From NCBI RefSeq assembly GCF_024494385.1, contig NZ_JAEVLT010000006.1, positions 62,001-126,000 on the forward strand: a stretch of 64,000 bases of DNA. Reading direction: 5' to 3'. A program made the translations under genes and the position numbers. Shown piece after piece: positions 16,763-26,349 of this stretch. The stretch comes from Bacillus sp. EB600 (GTDB lineage: Bacteria > Bacillota > Bacilli > Bacillales > Cytobacillaceae). The notes beneath the pieces were generated by a model. That model made no database searches, had not been told where the DNA came from, and saw only the letters and a list, made by a program, of their open reading frames with translations. Every line of letters starts with the position of its first letter. Position 1 is the first letter of the stretch.

Positions 16763-16821
16763 TTTGCCTAGGAAATTATAAAATAATAAGCTGTTGATAA
16801 CTTTGGATGAAGTTAATCAAC

Positions 16822-17027
16822 GTCTAGCTTCGACGCACAGGAAGTGCTAGTGCCGACGTTGCCGCCAGGACGGCGGCGCTCTTAGTCGGCCAACGCCCAG
16901 CGACTAATGTACTTCGCCCACTTTCCTACGATAAGTCAAGCACGAATGCGCTAACGCTCTTCGTGTTTCCTTTATCTCATTCAGTGTGCTCCAGTCCATA
17001 CGTCGCTAAACGGACGCTTCCGCTTTT
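16822..17027. repeat. Long dispersed structured repeat, copy A
   Basis: Begins GTCTAGC and ends CGCTTCCGCTTTT. From about 16890 on it is nearly the same as copy B at 25080 (for example GTACTTCGC, CCTACGATAAGTCAA, CTCTTCGTGTTTCCTTTATC, TGTGCTCCAGTCCATAC). It carries an extra GC-rich palindromic insert (GCCGCC...GGCGGC) near its left end. It lies between genes and does not code. Confidence 0.8.
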
Positions 17028-17031
17028 GTTC

Positions 17032-18387
17032 TTATTGATTCGCTTCTTTTAATGATGTTGAATCAGATGTACGGGCGAATGATATTGCGTAACCGATCAC
17101 TGCACCAATTAGTGCCGGAATTAACCAGCCCATTCCTGCATTAAACAAGGGCAGATATTGTCCAAAGAATTCATATAGATTTTCAGCCGGGACACCAGCT
17201 GCTTTGATTCCATCAACAATACTTACAAGCCCTGTCAGCAGCAAGCTCCATCGGTAAACATCTACACGTTCCTTGAATAAAGGGTCTGCAAATGTTAAAA
17301 AAATTAAAACAATGGCTAGTGGATAAAGCATTGTAAGCACTGGAACTGAAATCGTAATTAGTTGATTTAAACCAATATTTGCAACGGCTGCACTGAAAAT
17401 TGTAAATACGATGACTAAAGTTTTATAAGAATAACGCGGGAACATATCTGAAAAATAACTTGCACAAGATGAAATTAGTCCAATGGCAGTGGTTATACAG
17501 GCAAATAGAATAGCAAAGCCGAGAATAATATTACCCAGTATGGCGAAGTGGTTATTAGCCGCAAATGTTAAAATTGCAGGTCCATTGTTGGCTTCCCCTG
17601 CCGCATAATTTGTCGTTGTTCCTAAGTAAGCAAGCCCTAAATAAATTGCGGCTAAACAACTGGACGAAAGAAGACCGGCTTTAATCGTTGCTTTGGCAAT
17701 TTTCTTTTTATCGGTTACCCCTTTGTACTTAATCGCATTAATAACGATAATGCCGAAAACGAATGAAGCGAGTGTGTCCATTGTCAAATATCCTTCTTGG
17801 AAGCCTTTGAAGAATGCATTATCAATATAGTCGCCGATCGGCTTCATTTGTTTATCAAGTGGGTTGAACAGTGTCGCAATTAATAAAATTAACAAAGAAA
17901 TTAACAATAGTGGTGTCATCACTTTACCGATACGGTCGACGATTTTACTTGGATTAAGCGAAAGCCAGCCAACAATAATGAAAAAGACAATTGAATAAAT
18001 TAACAATCCTACATTAAATCCGCCTGACACTTCAGGTAAGAATGGAGTAACAGCAATTTCATATGAGACCGTTCCAGTACGCGGAATAGCAAAGAAAGGT
18101 CCTAACGACAAATATAAAATAACTGTAAAAATAAGTGAAAACGTTGGATTAATTTTGTTGGCCATTGATTGAAGGTGATCATGCCCTGACAATCCAATTG
18201 CCAGAACCCCTAACAGCGGCAAACCTACGCCGGTTAATAGAAATCCAATAATCGCTGGCCAAAAATGATTCCCTGCAGCTTGGCCAAGCGCAGGTGGAAA
18301 GATTAGGTTCCCTGCTCCAAAGAATAAGGCAAACAGCATAAAGCCAATGGCTACTGTATCCTTATATGAGTAATGTGGTTTATTCAT
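17032..18387 (-). CDS. brnQ: Branched-chain amino acid carrier BrnQ
   Basis: A 451-residue cation symporter for leucine, isoleucine and valine, with about twelve membrane segments. It opens with YKDTVAIGFMLFALFFGAGN then FPPALGQAAG, the LIVCS family signature. ATG 18387 is chosen because AAAGG lies 9 bases upstream on the minus strand; an in-frame GTG three codons earlier overlaps that site. The stop is four bases from repeat copy A. The 18388-18714 gap holds AT-rich sequence and one long palindrome; I saw no convincing T-box or CodY box. Confidence 0.93.
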   Translation of the reverse strand: MNKPHYSYKDTVAIGFMLFALFFGAGNLIFPPALGQAAGNHFWPAIIGFLLTGVGLPLLGVLAIGLSGHDHLQSMANKINPTFSLIFTVILYLSLGPFFAIPRTGTVSYEIAVTPFLPEVSGGFNVGLLIYSIVFFIIVGWLSLNPSKIVDRIGKVMTPLLLISLLILLIATLFNPLDKQMKPIGDYIDNAFFKGFQEGYLTMDTLASFVFGIIVINAIKYKGVTDKKKIAKATIKAGLLSSSCLAAIYLGLAYLGTTTNYAAGEANNGPAILTFAANNHFAILGNIILGFAILFACITTAIGLISSCASYFSDMFPRYSYKTLVIVFTIFSAAVANIGLNQLITISVPVLTMLYPLAIVLIFLTFADPLFKERVDVYRWSLLLTGLVSIVDGIKAAGVPAENLYEFFGQYLPLFNAGMGWLIPALIGAVIGYAISFARTSDSTSLKEANQ

Positions 18388-18632
18388 TGTACTCACCTTT
18401 CAAAATATGGTTTTCTTTTTAGTGAAAAATGTCTATTTGTTACTTTTCGACATTTTTTTTAAAAGTCACAATCTTCATTATCGCATAAACCCTGTTAGGG
18501 TGTAAATAGATATATCTGTATAATAAATAAAATTCCGCATAACTCACAAAATAGAACCTTACATAATAAATATGGATATTTAATTATAGAAAAATAATTT
18601 TAATAACGGACTATTACTAGAAGAAGCTTAAC

Positions 18633-18673
18633 GGAGTCAACCCCCTATTAATATAATACAGGGGGTTGACTCC
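18633..18673. repeat. Perfect 14-bp inverted repeat
   Basis: GGAGTCAACCCCCT, a 13-base spacer, AGGGGGTTGACTCC. There is no T-run on either side, so it is not a classic terminator. It resembles short REP-like palindromes seen between genes, although it lies downstream of yfhP on the minus strand and could help end that transcript. Confidence 0.8.
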
Positions 18674-18714
18674 TATCCTCGATCTAGAAAAATCCAAACC
18701 GCAAGTTATTTTTA

Positions 18715-19704
18715 CTAAATAGATGTATTAGTATTCTTTAAGCTCCTAAGCACCTTTTTGTATTGTTTTAACGAGTTGATCCTGCCTACGTAACCCTTTT
18801 TACTTTTGTGGTCAGAGGAAATGAACAGGATGGCGCGGTAAGGAAAAAATTTATGTGTGCGAAAGCGGAGATCCCTCCAATCGATAAAATATCCGTTTTT
18901 ACACTCGTGAACAAAGGGATAAATAAAAGATGTAGACGCAAGAAAGTCTGAAACTGACTGATCATTTCGACTATCTAAAATTAATTCCGGGTGGTCTATT
19001 TTTTTTGAAAGGGTGTGTTCAATAGTGAGACTATTTTCAAAAAAAATCCCGAATAGGAAATCTTCTTTCGTCTCAATAATGACATCCCATTTAAACAAAA
19101 CCATCCGAGGGATTAATTTGATCCGAATGGCATTCCTAAAGTGATCTTGTAAGTACTTTTTCGTGAATACGGTTGAAAGCGTACGAATGGAAAGGTACAA
19201 AAACATGAAAGCATATAAGACAAGAAAGGTTTGACCGATTTGAAAAAAGGGAAGCAGACTAAAGCCAAGAAAATGAAGCGTCAACAGGTAAGGATCGAGT
19301 AAAGGGATTGCATCAAAGGCAAGCCATTTTCGAGAAAACGGGAGCAGCATTTGCGTTCCGTGCACATTAAATAAATCAAAAAAAACATGTAAAATGACTG
19401 CTAGAAATGTCCATAAAAATAAATGAAAAAAAGAAGAATCAGGGAAGAATGGAGCAGTGAAGCCCGAAACCACGATGCCCCATAAGGGAAGCGCGGGAAG
19501 TGAATGAGAGTAGCTTCTGTGATTCCGAAAATAGCTGCCTTTCCCTTTTAATCTATAAATCAAGTCAAAATCAGGTGCGTTTGAACCAATGACTGCACCT
19601 ATTATGACTGCTTGTGATAGCACAGGATCATTTGATACGGCTGGATCTATTTGAGCAAGGGCGCCTATACCCAAGCCCATGACGATATGTGAAAAAGTAT
19701 CCAT
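18715..19704 (-). CDS. yfhP: Membrane-bound metal-dependent hydrolase family protein (YfhP-like)
   Basis: A 329-residue protein of the YdjM/DUF457 family. The N-terminal half has about four membrane segments around a likely metal site: MDTFSHIVMG (His 6), NAPDFDLIYR, FRNHRSYSHSLPALP and HVFFDLFNVHGT. The C-terminal 130 residues are soluble and family-specific, as in B. subtilis YfhP (similar length). The reaction is unknown; the family name reflects conserved His/Asp residues. AGGAGG precedes the ATG. The glycosyltransferase gene lies upstream on the same strand with a 43-base gap. Confidence 0.8.
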   Translation of the reverse strand: MDTFSHIVMGLGIGALAQIDPAVSNDPVLSQAVIIGAVIGSNAPDFDLIYRLKGKGSYFRNHRSYSHSLPALPLWGIVVSGFTAPFFPDSSFFHLFLWTFLAVILHVFFDLFNVHGTQMLLPFSRKWLAFDAIPLLDPYLLTLHFLGFSLLPFFQIGQTFLVLYAFMFLYLSIRTLSTVFTKKYLQDHFRNAIRIKLIPRMVLFKWDVIIETKEDFLFGIFFENSLTIEHTLSKKIDHPELILDSRNDQSVSDFLASTSFIYPFVHECKNGYFIDWRDLRFRTHKFFPYRAILFISSDHKSKKGYVGRINSLKQYKKVLRSLKNTNTSI

Positions 19705-19747
19705 GCGGTCCTCCTAGTTTTAGGAATTTGTGAAAAAACCAAAGCAA

Positions 19748-20890
19748 TCACGCATATTTCTGTATCTTTGGTCCTTCGATCACGTCTTTATAATGCCATA
19801 GCAAATTGATGAAGATTTGATCCCAGTTTTTTGTTAAAGCATAGTTTCTTCCTTCCAATCCTATTTGTATACGGAGACTTTCATTTTCTACTAGCTTTAG
19901 AATAGCGTTTATAAACTCCTGTACATTTCCCGCTTCACATAGATATCCTGTAACCCCTGTTTTAATAATATTTTTTACACCGCCGGAATTGGCTGCAATT
20001 ACAGGTGTACCGCTGGCAAGTGCTTCAATCACAACATTCCCAAATGTTTCTGTAGGTGATGGAAAAACAAATAAGTCTGATGCTGAGTAGAATTGAGCTA
20101 ATTGTTCTCCTGTTATATATCCTGTAAAGGTCATGTTCGAAGGAGCCTGGTGTTCCAGTTCTTCCCGTAATGGCCCGTCTCCAATAACGAACCATTGAAT
20201 TTGTTCATTAATCTCAGTTGGCAGTGTTTTTGCAATCGCCATGAGAGTATTTACGTCCTTTTCGGGTGCCAGCCTGCCGACATAGGTTAGGAGGTACTTT
20301 TTTGTAATTCCGTACTGCTCACGAATAGCCTTTTTATCATAATTAGGATGAAAAGTTTTGCAATCGACCCCTCCAGACCAGATTTCAAGATTTGAAAATC
20401 CGTGCCTATACAGCTGGCCTAATGTTTCAATAGAAGGAACAAACAATTTTTTAAAGGGCCGATGGAACCATCTCATGTATTTCCAAAGGATTTTAGATAG
20501 GAAATGAAGATTATAAAATTTTAAGTAATAATCGAAATCGGTGTGATAGGAGCCAACTAGAGGAATGTTTAATTTTTTGCCCCAATAAACGCCGCAAAGT
20601 CCTACATTAAAGGGAGTAGCGACATGAATAATATCTGGAGAGAAGTCTTGTAATTCAGATTTGATCCTGAGAAGGTTGGGGAAAGCCAAACGACATTCTG
20701 GATATAAGAAAAAAGAAAAGCTTTTAAAGTGACGAATCTGGTTAGAAACATATTCATTTGAATGAGAATCAGGTGCAAAAACCTTATATTGTATGTTTTG
20801 ATCATCTAAATAATTAGTAAATTGTATAAGCGTTTGGGCAACGCCGTTTATGTCTGGAAAAAACGTATCTGTAAAAATAGCTATTTTCAT
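19748..20890 (-). CDS. GT4-family glycosyltransferase
   Basis: A 380-residue GT-B enzyme. The N-domain opens MKIAIFTDTFFPDINGVAQT and includes VGSYHTDFDYYLKFY. The C-domain has VGRLAPEKDV and the donor-binding SPTETFGNVVIEALASGTPV with its E-x7-E pair. It resembles membrane-associated mannosyl/glucosyl transferases that act on diacylglycerol or phosphatidylinositol-type lipids, but the acceptor is not readable here. The second ATG (20890) is used because GGAGGA lies 8 bases before it; the first ATG is only 2 bases from that site. Likely transcribed with yfhP. Confidence 0.88.
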   Translation of the reverse strand: MKIAIFTDTFFPDINGVAQTLIQFTNYLDDQNIQYKVFAPDSHSNEYVSNQIRHFKSFSFFLYPECRLAFPNLLRIKSELQDFSPDIIHVATPFNVGLCGVYWGKKLNIPLVGSYHTDFDYYLKFYNLHFLSKILWKYMRWFHRPFKKLFVPSIETLGQLYRHGFSNLEIWSGGVDCKTFHPNYDKKAIREQYGITKKYLLTYVGRLAPEKDVNTLMAIAKTLPTEINEQIQWFVIGDGPLREELEHQAPSNMTFTGYITGEQLAQFYSASDLFVFPSPTETFGNVVIEALASGTPVIAANSGGVKNIIKTGVTGYLCEAGNVQEFINAILKLVENESLRIQIGLEGRNYALTKNWDQIFINLLWHYKDVIEGPKIQKYA

Positions 20891-21311
20891 ATACATCTCC
20901 TCCCAAACATTTTACAAATCCTACAATCGGCAGAACCTTCTATTAGACTCACCATCCAATCCCTCCAAACAATATAGTCCCTATTATTGTATTAAGGAAG
21001 TGATCATTTCTTCTTGAGCTATCGTTAAAGAAATGTAAAAATTATGTATAATTTAATACACATTTACATTATTTGAAATTTTTATCGTTTTCGTTAAACG
21101 ATTGGATCATATGTATAATTACCTTTTTGGGGGATTTTGACGGTCAGTCCCATGCACTTTTGCGCTTTAATCTAGTAGGGGACTGACTCCATGCCAAATG
21201 CAAAGCTAATAGATTATTTAATATACTATTTACACTATGAATACATTGTTTTAATATTAATTAGGTAATATATTCTATATTAACCAATAGTAGGGAATAG
21301 GAGGAAATAAG
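20891..21311. other. Intergenic stretch with an inverted repeat
   Basis: No gene seen. At about 21139-21188 GGTCAGTCCC and GGGGACTGACTCC form an imperfect long-loop inverted repeat of the short dispersed kind. AGGAGG at 21300-21305 serves the next gene. Confidence 0.5.
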
Positions 21312-21716
21312 ATGGGAGTTCGCTTTTTAAAAATTGCAGCTGTTTACTTTATGATCGCTGTCTGTCTTGGACTAGTGATGGGTATGATTCAAAATTTTTC
21401 ATTTGCATCCGTTCATGCACATTTAAATTTACTAGGTTGGGTCTCAATGGCACTATTCGGTATTATCTATTCTATCTATCCAAATGCAGGTCAAACGAAA
21501 TTAGCAAACATTCACTTTTGGTTTCATAATATTGGATTACCTGTTATGCAGGGTGCTTTATTTATAGAGCTTCTTACAGGGAATAAGTCATTGACCATTG
21601 GTATTGTGATTGGTTCACTTCTAATTGTTGTCGGAACCCTTTTATTTGTGATTAATCTTTTTAAACAAATTAACACAAACCAGCCAATTGGAAAAAATAA
21701 AGACATTTCAATGTAA
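21312..21716 (+). CDS. Small membrane protein resembling part of heme-copper oxidase subunit I
   Basis: A 134-residue protein with four hydrophobic segments. Two have His patterns (SVHAHLNLLGWVSMALFGI and HFWFHNIGLPVMQGALF) like those of cytochrome c oxidase subunit I and NnrS-type proteins. Stand-alone proteins of this sort are common in Bacillaceae, usually annotated as cytochrome-c oxidase, and may bind heme or only be relics of the fold. It lacks the full six-His set of an active oxidase. ATG 21312 has AGGAGG 6 bases upstream. Confidence 0.7.
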   Translation: MGVRFLKIAAVYFMIAVCLGLVMGMIQNFSFASVHAHLNLLGWVSMALFGIIYSIYPNAGQTKLANIHFWFHNIGLPVMQGALFIELLTGNKSLTIGIVIGSLLIVVGTLLFVINLFKQINTNQPIGKNKDISM

Positions 21717-21788
21717 GGAAGGGGGGACAAACTCTCTTCTTACGATTAGACGAAGAAATGAGGTAACGCAAATAGGTACCTGAATAAA

Positions 21789-21832
21789 GCAACAGAAAAG
21801 GAACAATCAAGTTGGTCCTTTTCTGTTTGCTC
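21789..21832 (+). terminator. Hairpin terminator
   Basis: GCAACAGAAAAGGA pairs with TCCTTTTCTGTTTGC. It lies 75 bases after the oxidase-like gene. Confidence 0.65.
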
Positions 21833-21876
21833 TGATTTTGAAAAAAGAAATCACAGATCATTGACCTTATGCTAGA

Positions 21877-21906
21877 AGAGGTGTCCCAAAAGTTTGGGAC
21901 ACCTCT
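21877..21906. terminator. Long perfect hairpin
   Basis: AGAGGTGTCCCAAA, two bases, TTTGGGACACCTCT: a 14-bp perfect stem with almost no loop. It is followed by TGACGTTTT rather than a clean T-run, so it may be a dispersed palindrome as well as a terminator. Confidence 0.6.
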
Positions 21907-22104
21907 TGACGTTTTGGGTTATATTAGTAAGTATTTCACAAAAGTTCCCGCTTATAAAGGAAATTTTAGCATGGATATTTAGGTATTTTAGCTATGGTTG
22001 GAAATTACAGTAAAGTGGTAATATAGTCTAAACGGGGTGACTGGTTGCAGAATTCAAATGCATTTTTGGTAGAAAACCTCTTTATAAAAAAATGATAGAG
22101 CAAT

Positions 22105-22160
22105 CAGGAGAGTACAGCTGAGCCGAGAAGAACGAGTTCGGCTAAGGGAAAGTACTCCTG
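22105..22160 (+). other. Possible structured RNA upstream of the dynamin-like gene
   Basis: CAGGAG (22105) pairs with CTCCTG (22155), with further pairing through GTAC, and an inner helix AGCCGA/TCGGCT (22121/22138) encloses a purine-rich loop. There is no T-run. It lies about 200 bases before the next start in an otherwise geneless 450-base stretch. It fits no riboswitch class I can name. Confidence 0.35.
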
Positions 22161-22355
22161 GGGACGTTGAAATAAATACATAATTTGCTTGTGCATCTTA
22201 GATTAATAGATAATAAGAAAATAACTGGTGAACAACAGAGAACAGCATGAGAGGAAGAGGTCAGCCTTGAGAGGGGATCAAAACTTAACGAAACTTCACT
22301 ACTATGACAATCGTATTTATATAAAAATAACAGTTAATTAAAGAGGTTATATAGC

Positions 22356-24245
22356 ATGATCACCGATTTGCTGGCTAAGCTTGAGGAAGAAAAGGACCAA
22401 TGGATGTACGAAGCAATTGACCATTTTAATGAGGTGTTTCTCCGCTTTGATGGTCAAATATACGAAAAGAATCAAGTGCTGATTGGTGTTTATGGACCGA
22501 CACAAATAGAAAAAGTGACATTGATGTTAAAGCTGCTTGGAATTGGGGACGAGCAGATCGAACCTCTTTCACAAGCATTGCTGAGTAAAAATGAGAATGG
22601 GAAATCTCCTGTGATTACGAGCTTTCTTCTTAAATGGTCGAGTGATCAGAACTTTTATTTGATTTTTCCAGATAAGACGATGATTTGCTGTGTGAATCTC
22701 AAGGAGCTGGAAACGGCCCTGCAAACAATCAGAAAGCAGACAGAGGGCAGGGAAATATCGTATGATAAGCCGATTATTTTGAAGATTGCCCGTCAGTTTT
22801 TTACCGATAATCAGCTCGCTTATAAAAGTGAATCCATTTCGGTCATTGACTTACCTGGTGATGATACAATGGAAAAGCTTGATGAGCAGTATGTAGATCA
22901 TATTTTAACTACCTATATGCCGTTTTGCAGTGTATGCCTTGTGATGGAAAACTCGTCTGAACTTGTCAGGCCGTTTCAAGTGGTGCATCCAACGGTTAAG
23001 GATTGGATAGTTGAACCCCAGAAATTTTGGCTTGTATTAACACAGTGCCTTCAATCCAGCTCTGTCCAAAGTGCGATCGCATCAGGGGATATTGCTTCTG
23101 TAGAGGATTTTCTGTCCTATTATCAGTATCTTTTAAATCGAAATGACGTGGAAATTCCAAATAAAATATTTCCGCTTGAATTTGGTGGTACATGGCTGGA
23201 ATTAAAGCAAAAAAATAGTCCCATCTTTCAAAAGTCAAAAGATTGGATCAACCAATTATTTTTGGAGTTGTTAGATAGCGCAACTGCGGTGAAAACTCCT
23301 GAAAATCAGATTATGCAGATTAAAAATATTGAGCATAGCATTTGCAAACAAAAGAAGCTTAATTTCGAACGGATGGAAAAAGAGTATAGGCTGATAAAGG
23401 AAAGACTGCAGGAAGATCAGCAGAATTACGAAAATTTAGTATCCGCAAGCCACTATCTACAAGAGGAAATTGGTTTTTGTGAAACAGAACTAAAGAATAT
23501 TGACAGGATAAGGTTAGAAGAATTTACATGTGATTTATATGAAAAATTCACATTTGATGATAAAAAAGATCAAGTTGTTTTTAAGGAACGGAAAAAGTCC
23601 AAGCTGATGGAAAGTTTCCAAATGGTAGAGAAGGAAATGCTTGAGTTTTATAAAGATCAGACAGAAAAGAATTGTCAATCACTGAAACAAATAATCCAAA
23701 GGATTACTCCGTCAGCAACGTTGGATTTTCAAACAGATCCACCGATTGAAGGTCTTCCCTTAAAACATGGCCGTGTTCTGAATCAATATTTAAAGCGGGG
23801 GACTTTTGAAGAGGATTATTCGATTGTTCTGGATACTTTAGAAAAAAATAACACGATTGTCTACAATTATTATTTCAGCCAGCTCAATCATTTTATACAG
23901 CATTGCAAAAAAGAACTTCTGCAACTGTGGAACACAAAGAAAGAGCACTATCGGTTGGCAGATGATCAGGTAAAAGAAAAGCTAGAACAAAAACGTCAAA
24001 AGGAAGCTAGTTTGATAGAGATTCAAGAAAAACTGGTTTGGGCTAAGCGGGAACGAAACCAAGATTTGGTTCATAAACGTTTGTTAGATGAAATTTTAAA
24101 GGAAGAGTTTGTGAAAGCAGTGGACGGATGGAAGGAAAAAATGTTCTCTGATCGTGCGACTGATGCTGAAAGATGGGCATATCACCTCTATTGCCAAGTA
24201 ATACTAAAGCAAGCGGAAAGGATTATTGGAAATGACTACATCTAA
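22356..24245 (+). CDS. Dynamin-like protein with a degenerate P-loop
   Basis: A 629-residue soluble protein that I place only loosely. Near the N-terminus LIGVYGPTQIEKVTLMLKLLG (G47 to T55) sits where a GxxxxGKT P-loop would be: the Lys remains (K53), but the Gly before it is Glu and the following Thr is Val. ISVIDLPGDD at 161-170 looks like the switch-II DxPG of GTPases, and WLVLTQCLQ takes the place of the N/TKxD motif without its Asp. From about 330 on it is mostly helical and charged, with likely coiled coils near 335-400 and 540-590. This order suggests a dynamin/IniA-type membrane protein that may no longer hydrolyse GTP. The next gene overlaps its end by 14 bases. Confidence 0.55.
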   Translation: MITDLLAKLEEEKDQWMYEAIDHFNEVFLRFDGQIYEKNQVLIGVYGPTQIEKVTLMLKLLGIGDEQIEPLSQALLSKNENGKSPVITSFLLKWSSDQNFYLIFPDKTMICCVNLKELETALQTIRKQTEGREISYDKPIILKIARQFFTDNQLAYKSESISVIDLPGDDTMEKLDEQYVDHILTTYMPFCSVCLVMENSSELVRPFQVVHPTVKDWIVEPQKFWLVLTQCLQSSSVQSAIASGDIASVEDFLSYYQYLLNRNDVEIPNKIFPLEFGGTWLELKQKNSPIFQKSKDWINQLFLELLDSATAVKTPENQIMQIKNIEHSICKQKKLNFERMEKEYRLIKERLQEDQQNYENLVSASHYLQEEIGFCETELKNIDRIRLEEFTCDLYEKFTFDDKKDQVVFKERKKSKLMESFQMVEKEMLEFYKDQTEKNCQSLKQIIQRITPSATLDFQTDPPIEGLPLKHGRVLNQYLKRGTFEEDYSIVLDTLEKNNTIVYNYYFSQLNHFIQHCKKELLQLWNTKKEHYRLADDQVKEKLEQKRQKEASLIEIQEKLVWAKRERNQDLVHKRLLDEILKEEFVKAVDGWKEKMFSDRATDAERWAYHLYCQVILKQAERIIGNDYI

Positions 24246-25002
24246 TTCCACAATCGATGAAAAATATAACGCAGCCATTCAATCACTAAAAAAAATAAAT
24301 AACGAACTTTTCTACGACGACCTGAAGAAGCTCATGAAGGACCGGGAGCAAACAATTGTGAAGTTGAATGAGGAAGTATATGAATCTATTGAAAAAATGG
24401 AGAATTCGCTGCAACTCTTCCAAAATCATGCCAGTGAGCAGTTAAAAGAAGAAATTATCAATCCACAGATAGAGTTATTTGACCGTGAGATGGAACGGTT
24501 TAATGAGAATTTAACTGTTATGGAAATGAAGGTGTCATTATGGCAGCAACATTATCAAGAATATATGCTGAAGACAGAAAAGCTGTTAACGGATTTAAAA
24601 GAGCTACAGCGGGATGAGCAGGAGTTTATCGAGGGTGAAACCGAAAAAGGATTGACGGCGATCATGTCACTAAAGGACCAGTTAAGTGGCATGTTTGCAG
24701 AAAGTATTAGGGAGCAGGCTGCGAAACTGAATGTAAAATATGAAGCTGTTGGTGAGCGGTTAGCTAGTATTTTAAAAGGACTAGATGCTGTCGAAGATAG
24801 TCAAAAAGCTGAGCTAGAGAATTGGAATCAGCAATTTAAGAGAGATTTAAGGGACTTACAGGATCAGTGGGAGGAAAAGTGGCAGCTGAGCCTCGATGCT
24901 GCTGCAAAGAGAGAAGGGCAATTTAAAAAATGGCTTGTTGGGTTAGCCATTGGACAGGGTGTTTCCATCGTATTTTTGGTATTGTATTTTATATTAAAGT
25001 GA
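24232..25002 (+). CDS. Tail-anchored coiled-coil protein
   Basis: A 256-residue protein, almost all charged helix with heptad-like spacing from about residue 20 to 225, then one C-terminal membrane segment (KWLVGLAIGQGVSIVFLVLY) and a short basic end. The helical body would therefore sit in the cytoplasm, anchored by its tail. ATG 24232 is used because AAAGGA lies 8 bases before it; a TTG at 24226 is too close. It overlaps the end of the dynamin-like gene, so the two are made together and very likely act together at the membrane. No family recognised. Confidence 0.65.
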   Translation: MTTSNSTIDEKYNAAIQSLKKINNELFYDDLKKLMKDREQTIVKLNEEVYESIEKMENSLQLFQNHASEQLKEEIINPQIELFDREMERFNENLTVMEMKVSLWQQHYQEYMLKTEKLLTDLKELQRDEQEFIEGETEKGLTAIMSLKDQLSGMFAESIREQAAKLNVKYEAVGERLASILKGLDAVEDSQKAELENWNQQFKRDLRDLQDQWEEKWQLSLDAAAKREGQFKKWLVGLAIGQGVSIVFLVLYFILK

Positions 25003-25079
25003 GAGGAAGACTTGTTCTTGGGAAGAGGGCGGGTCTTTTAGATTAGATAAGAATGCATAACATTTTGACTTTGAGAATT

Positions 25080-25224
25080 GTCTAGCTCCAGCGCCCAGCG
25101 ACTAGTGTACTTCGCTCACCTCCTTACGATAAGTCAACATCGAATCGTTTAGGCTCTTCGTGTTTCCTTTATCTCATACGGTGTGCTCCAGTCCATACAT
25201 CGCTAAACGGGCGCTTACGCTTTT
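25080..25224. repeat. Long dispersed structured repeat, copy B
   Basis: Begins GTCTAGCTCCAGCGCC and ends GGGCGCTTACGCTTTT. The two ends are partly complementary (AGCGCC/GGCGCT). The body matches copy A at 16822 over about 140 bases. It lies between the coiled-coil gene and the dehydrogenase. Confidence 0.85.
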
Positions 25225-25369
25225 CTTATTTTAAATGGATGATCTAATAACAATCCAATTGGATGATTACAAAGAGCGTTTTTAGATTTATTATAAAAAT
25301 GATAGAATAACTTAGTTACTTGGTAGATTTAGAAAGGATTTTCATTCAATCTAAAGGAGTGCACATGTT

Positions 25370-26269
25370 ATGAAAATTGGTTTTATCGGTATGGGTACCA
25401 TGGGTCTTCCAATGGCACATAATTTGCTTAAAAATGGTTATGATCTAATTATTTATAATCGGACAAAAGAGAAAATGAGTTTTCTTGAAGAAGAAGGGGC
25501 AACCATTGCAAATTCTCCTAAAGAAGTTGCAGCGCAAAGTGAAATTGTATTCACCATGCTCACAGCGGATGCTGCAGTTGAGGAAGTAATTCTCGGTGAA
25601 GCTGGGATTATTAACGGTGCAAATCCAGGATTAATTGTTGTCGATTCTAGTACAATTTCGCCATCTACAAGTAAAAAGGTGGCTGAAGAACTTGCAAGAC
25701 ATGATGTTGAAATGCTTGATGCACCAGTTGCAGGTAGTGAACCTCAAGCCATTGAAGGAATTTTAACGTTTATGGTTGGCGGTAAAAAAGAAATTTTTGA
25801 AAAATGTATGCCTCTATTTTTAGTGATGGGTAAAAACGCTTATTATATGGGAGAACATGGGAAGGGATCCTATACGAAGCTAGCCAATAATACAATGTCA
25901 GCAATAAATCTAATCTCTTTCTCAGAAGGGCTCACTATGGCAGCAAAAGCTGGCATTGACCCGGAAATTTTTGTAAAGGTTGTAAGTGGCGGCGGAGCAA
26001 GAAGCGGAGCGGTGGACATGAAGGCGTCAAAAGTTTTAAATCGCGATTTTCAACCTCATTTTATGACCAAACTTATACATAAAGATCTTGGCTTGGCATC
26101 TGATGTTGCAAAAGAATTAGAAATTTCGACCCCGGTGTTATCACTTGTAAAAGAAATCTTTCAAATGGCAAAAGCAAAAGGATATGGTACAGAAGATATG
26201 AGTGCTGTCATTAAGTGCTATGAAGAATGGGCAGGAATTACAGTGAAAAAGGTAGATAGAGAAATTTAA
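25370..26269 (+). CDS. Beta-hydroxyacid dehydrogenase (3-hydroxyisobutyrate/tartronate semialdehyde reductase type)
   Basis: A 299-residue NAD(P) enzyme. N-terminal MKIGFIGMGTMGLPMAHNLL is the dinucleotide motif. DAPVAGSEPQAIEGILTFMV is the substrate-binding block and GSYTKLANNTM holds the catalytic Lys. Family members act on 3-hydroxyisobutyrate, tartronate semialdehyde or succinic semialdehyde; no neighbour tells which. The first ATG at 25365 is out of frame and stops at once; ATG 25370 is 9 bases from AAAGGAG. Confidence 0.88.
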   Translation: MKIGFIGMGTMGLPMAHNLLKNGYDLIIYNRTKEKMSFLEEEGATIANSPKEVAAQSEIVFTMLTADAAVEEVILGEAGIINGANPGLIVVDSSTISPSTSKKVAEELARHDVEMLDAPVAGSEPQAIEGILTFMVGGKKEIFEKCMPLFLVMGKNAYYMGEHGKGSYTKLANNTMSAINLISFSEGLTMAAKAGIDPEIFVKVVSGGGARSGAVDMKASKVLNRDFQPHFMTKLIHKDLGLASDVAKELEISTPVLSLVKEIFQMAKAKGYGTEDMSAVIKCYEEWAGITVKKVDREI

Positions 26270-26349
26270 TTTAACATTTTCTATTTATATCAAAGAATTA
26301 CATTATAAAAAGCTTGGATGAAAGCCTGCAAAAAAAAAACCCTTATTAA

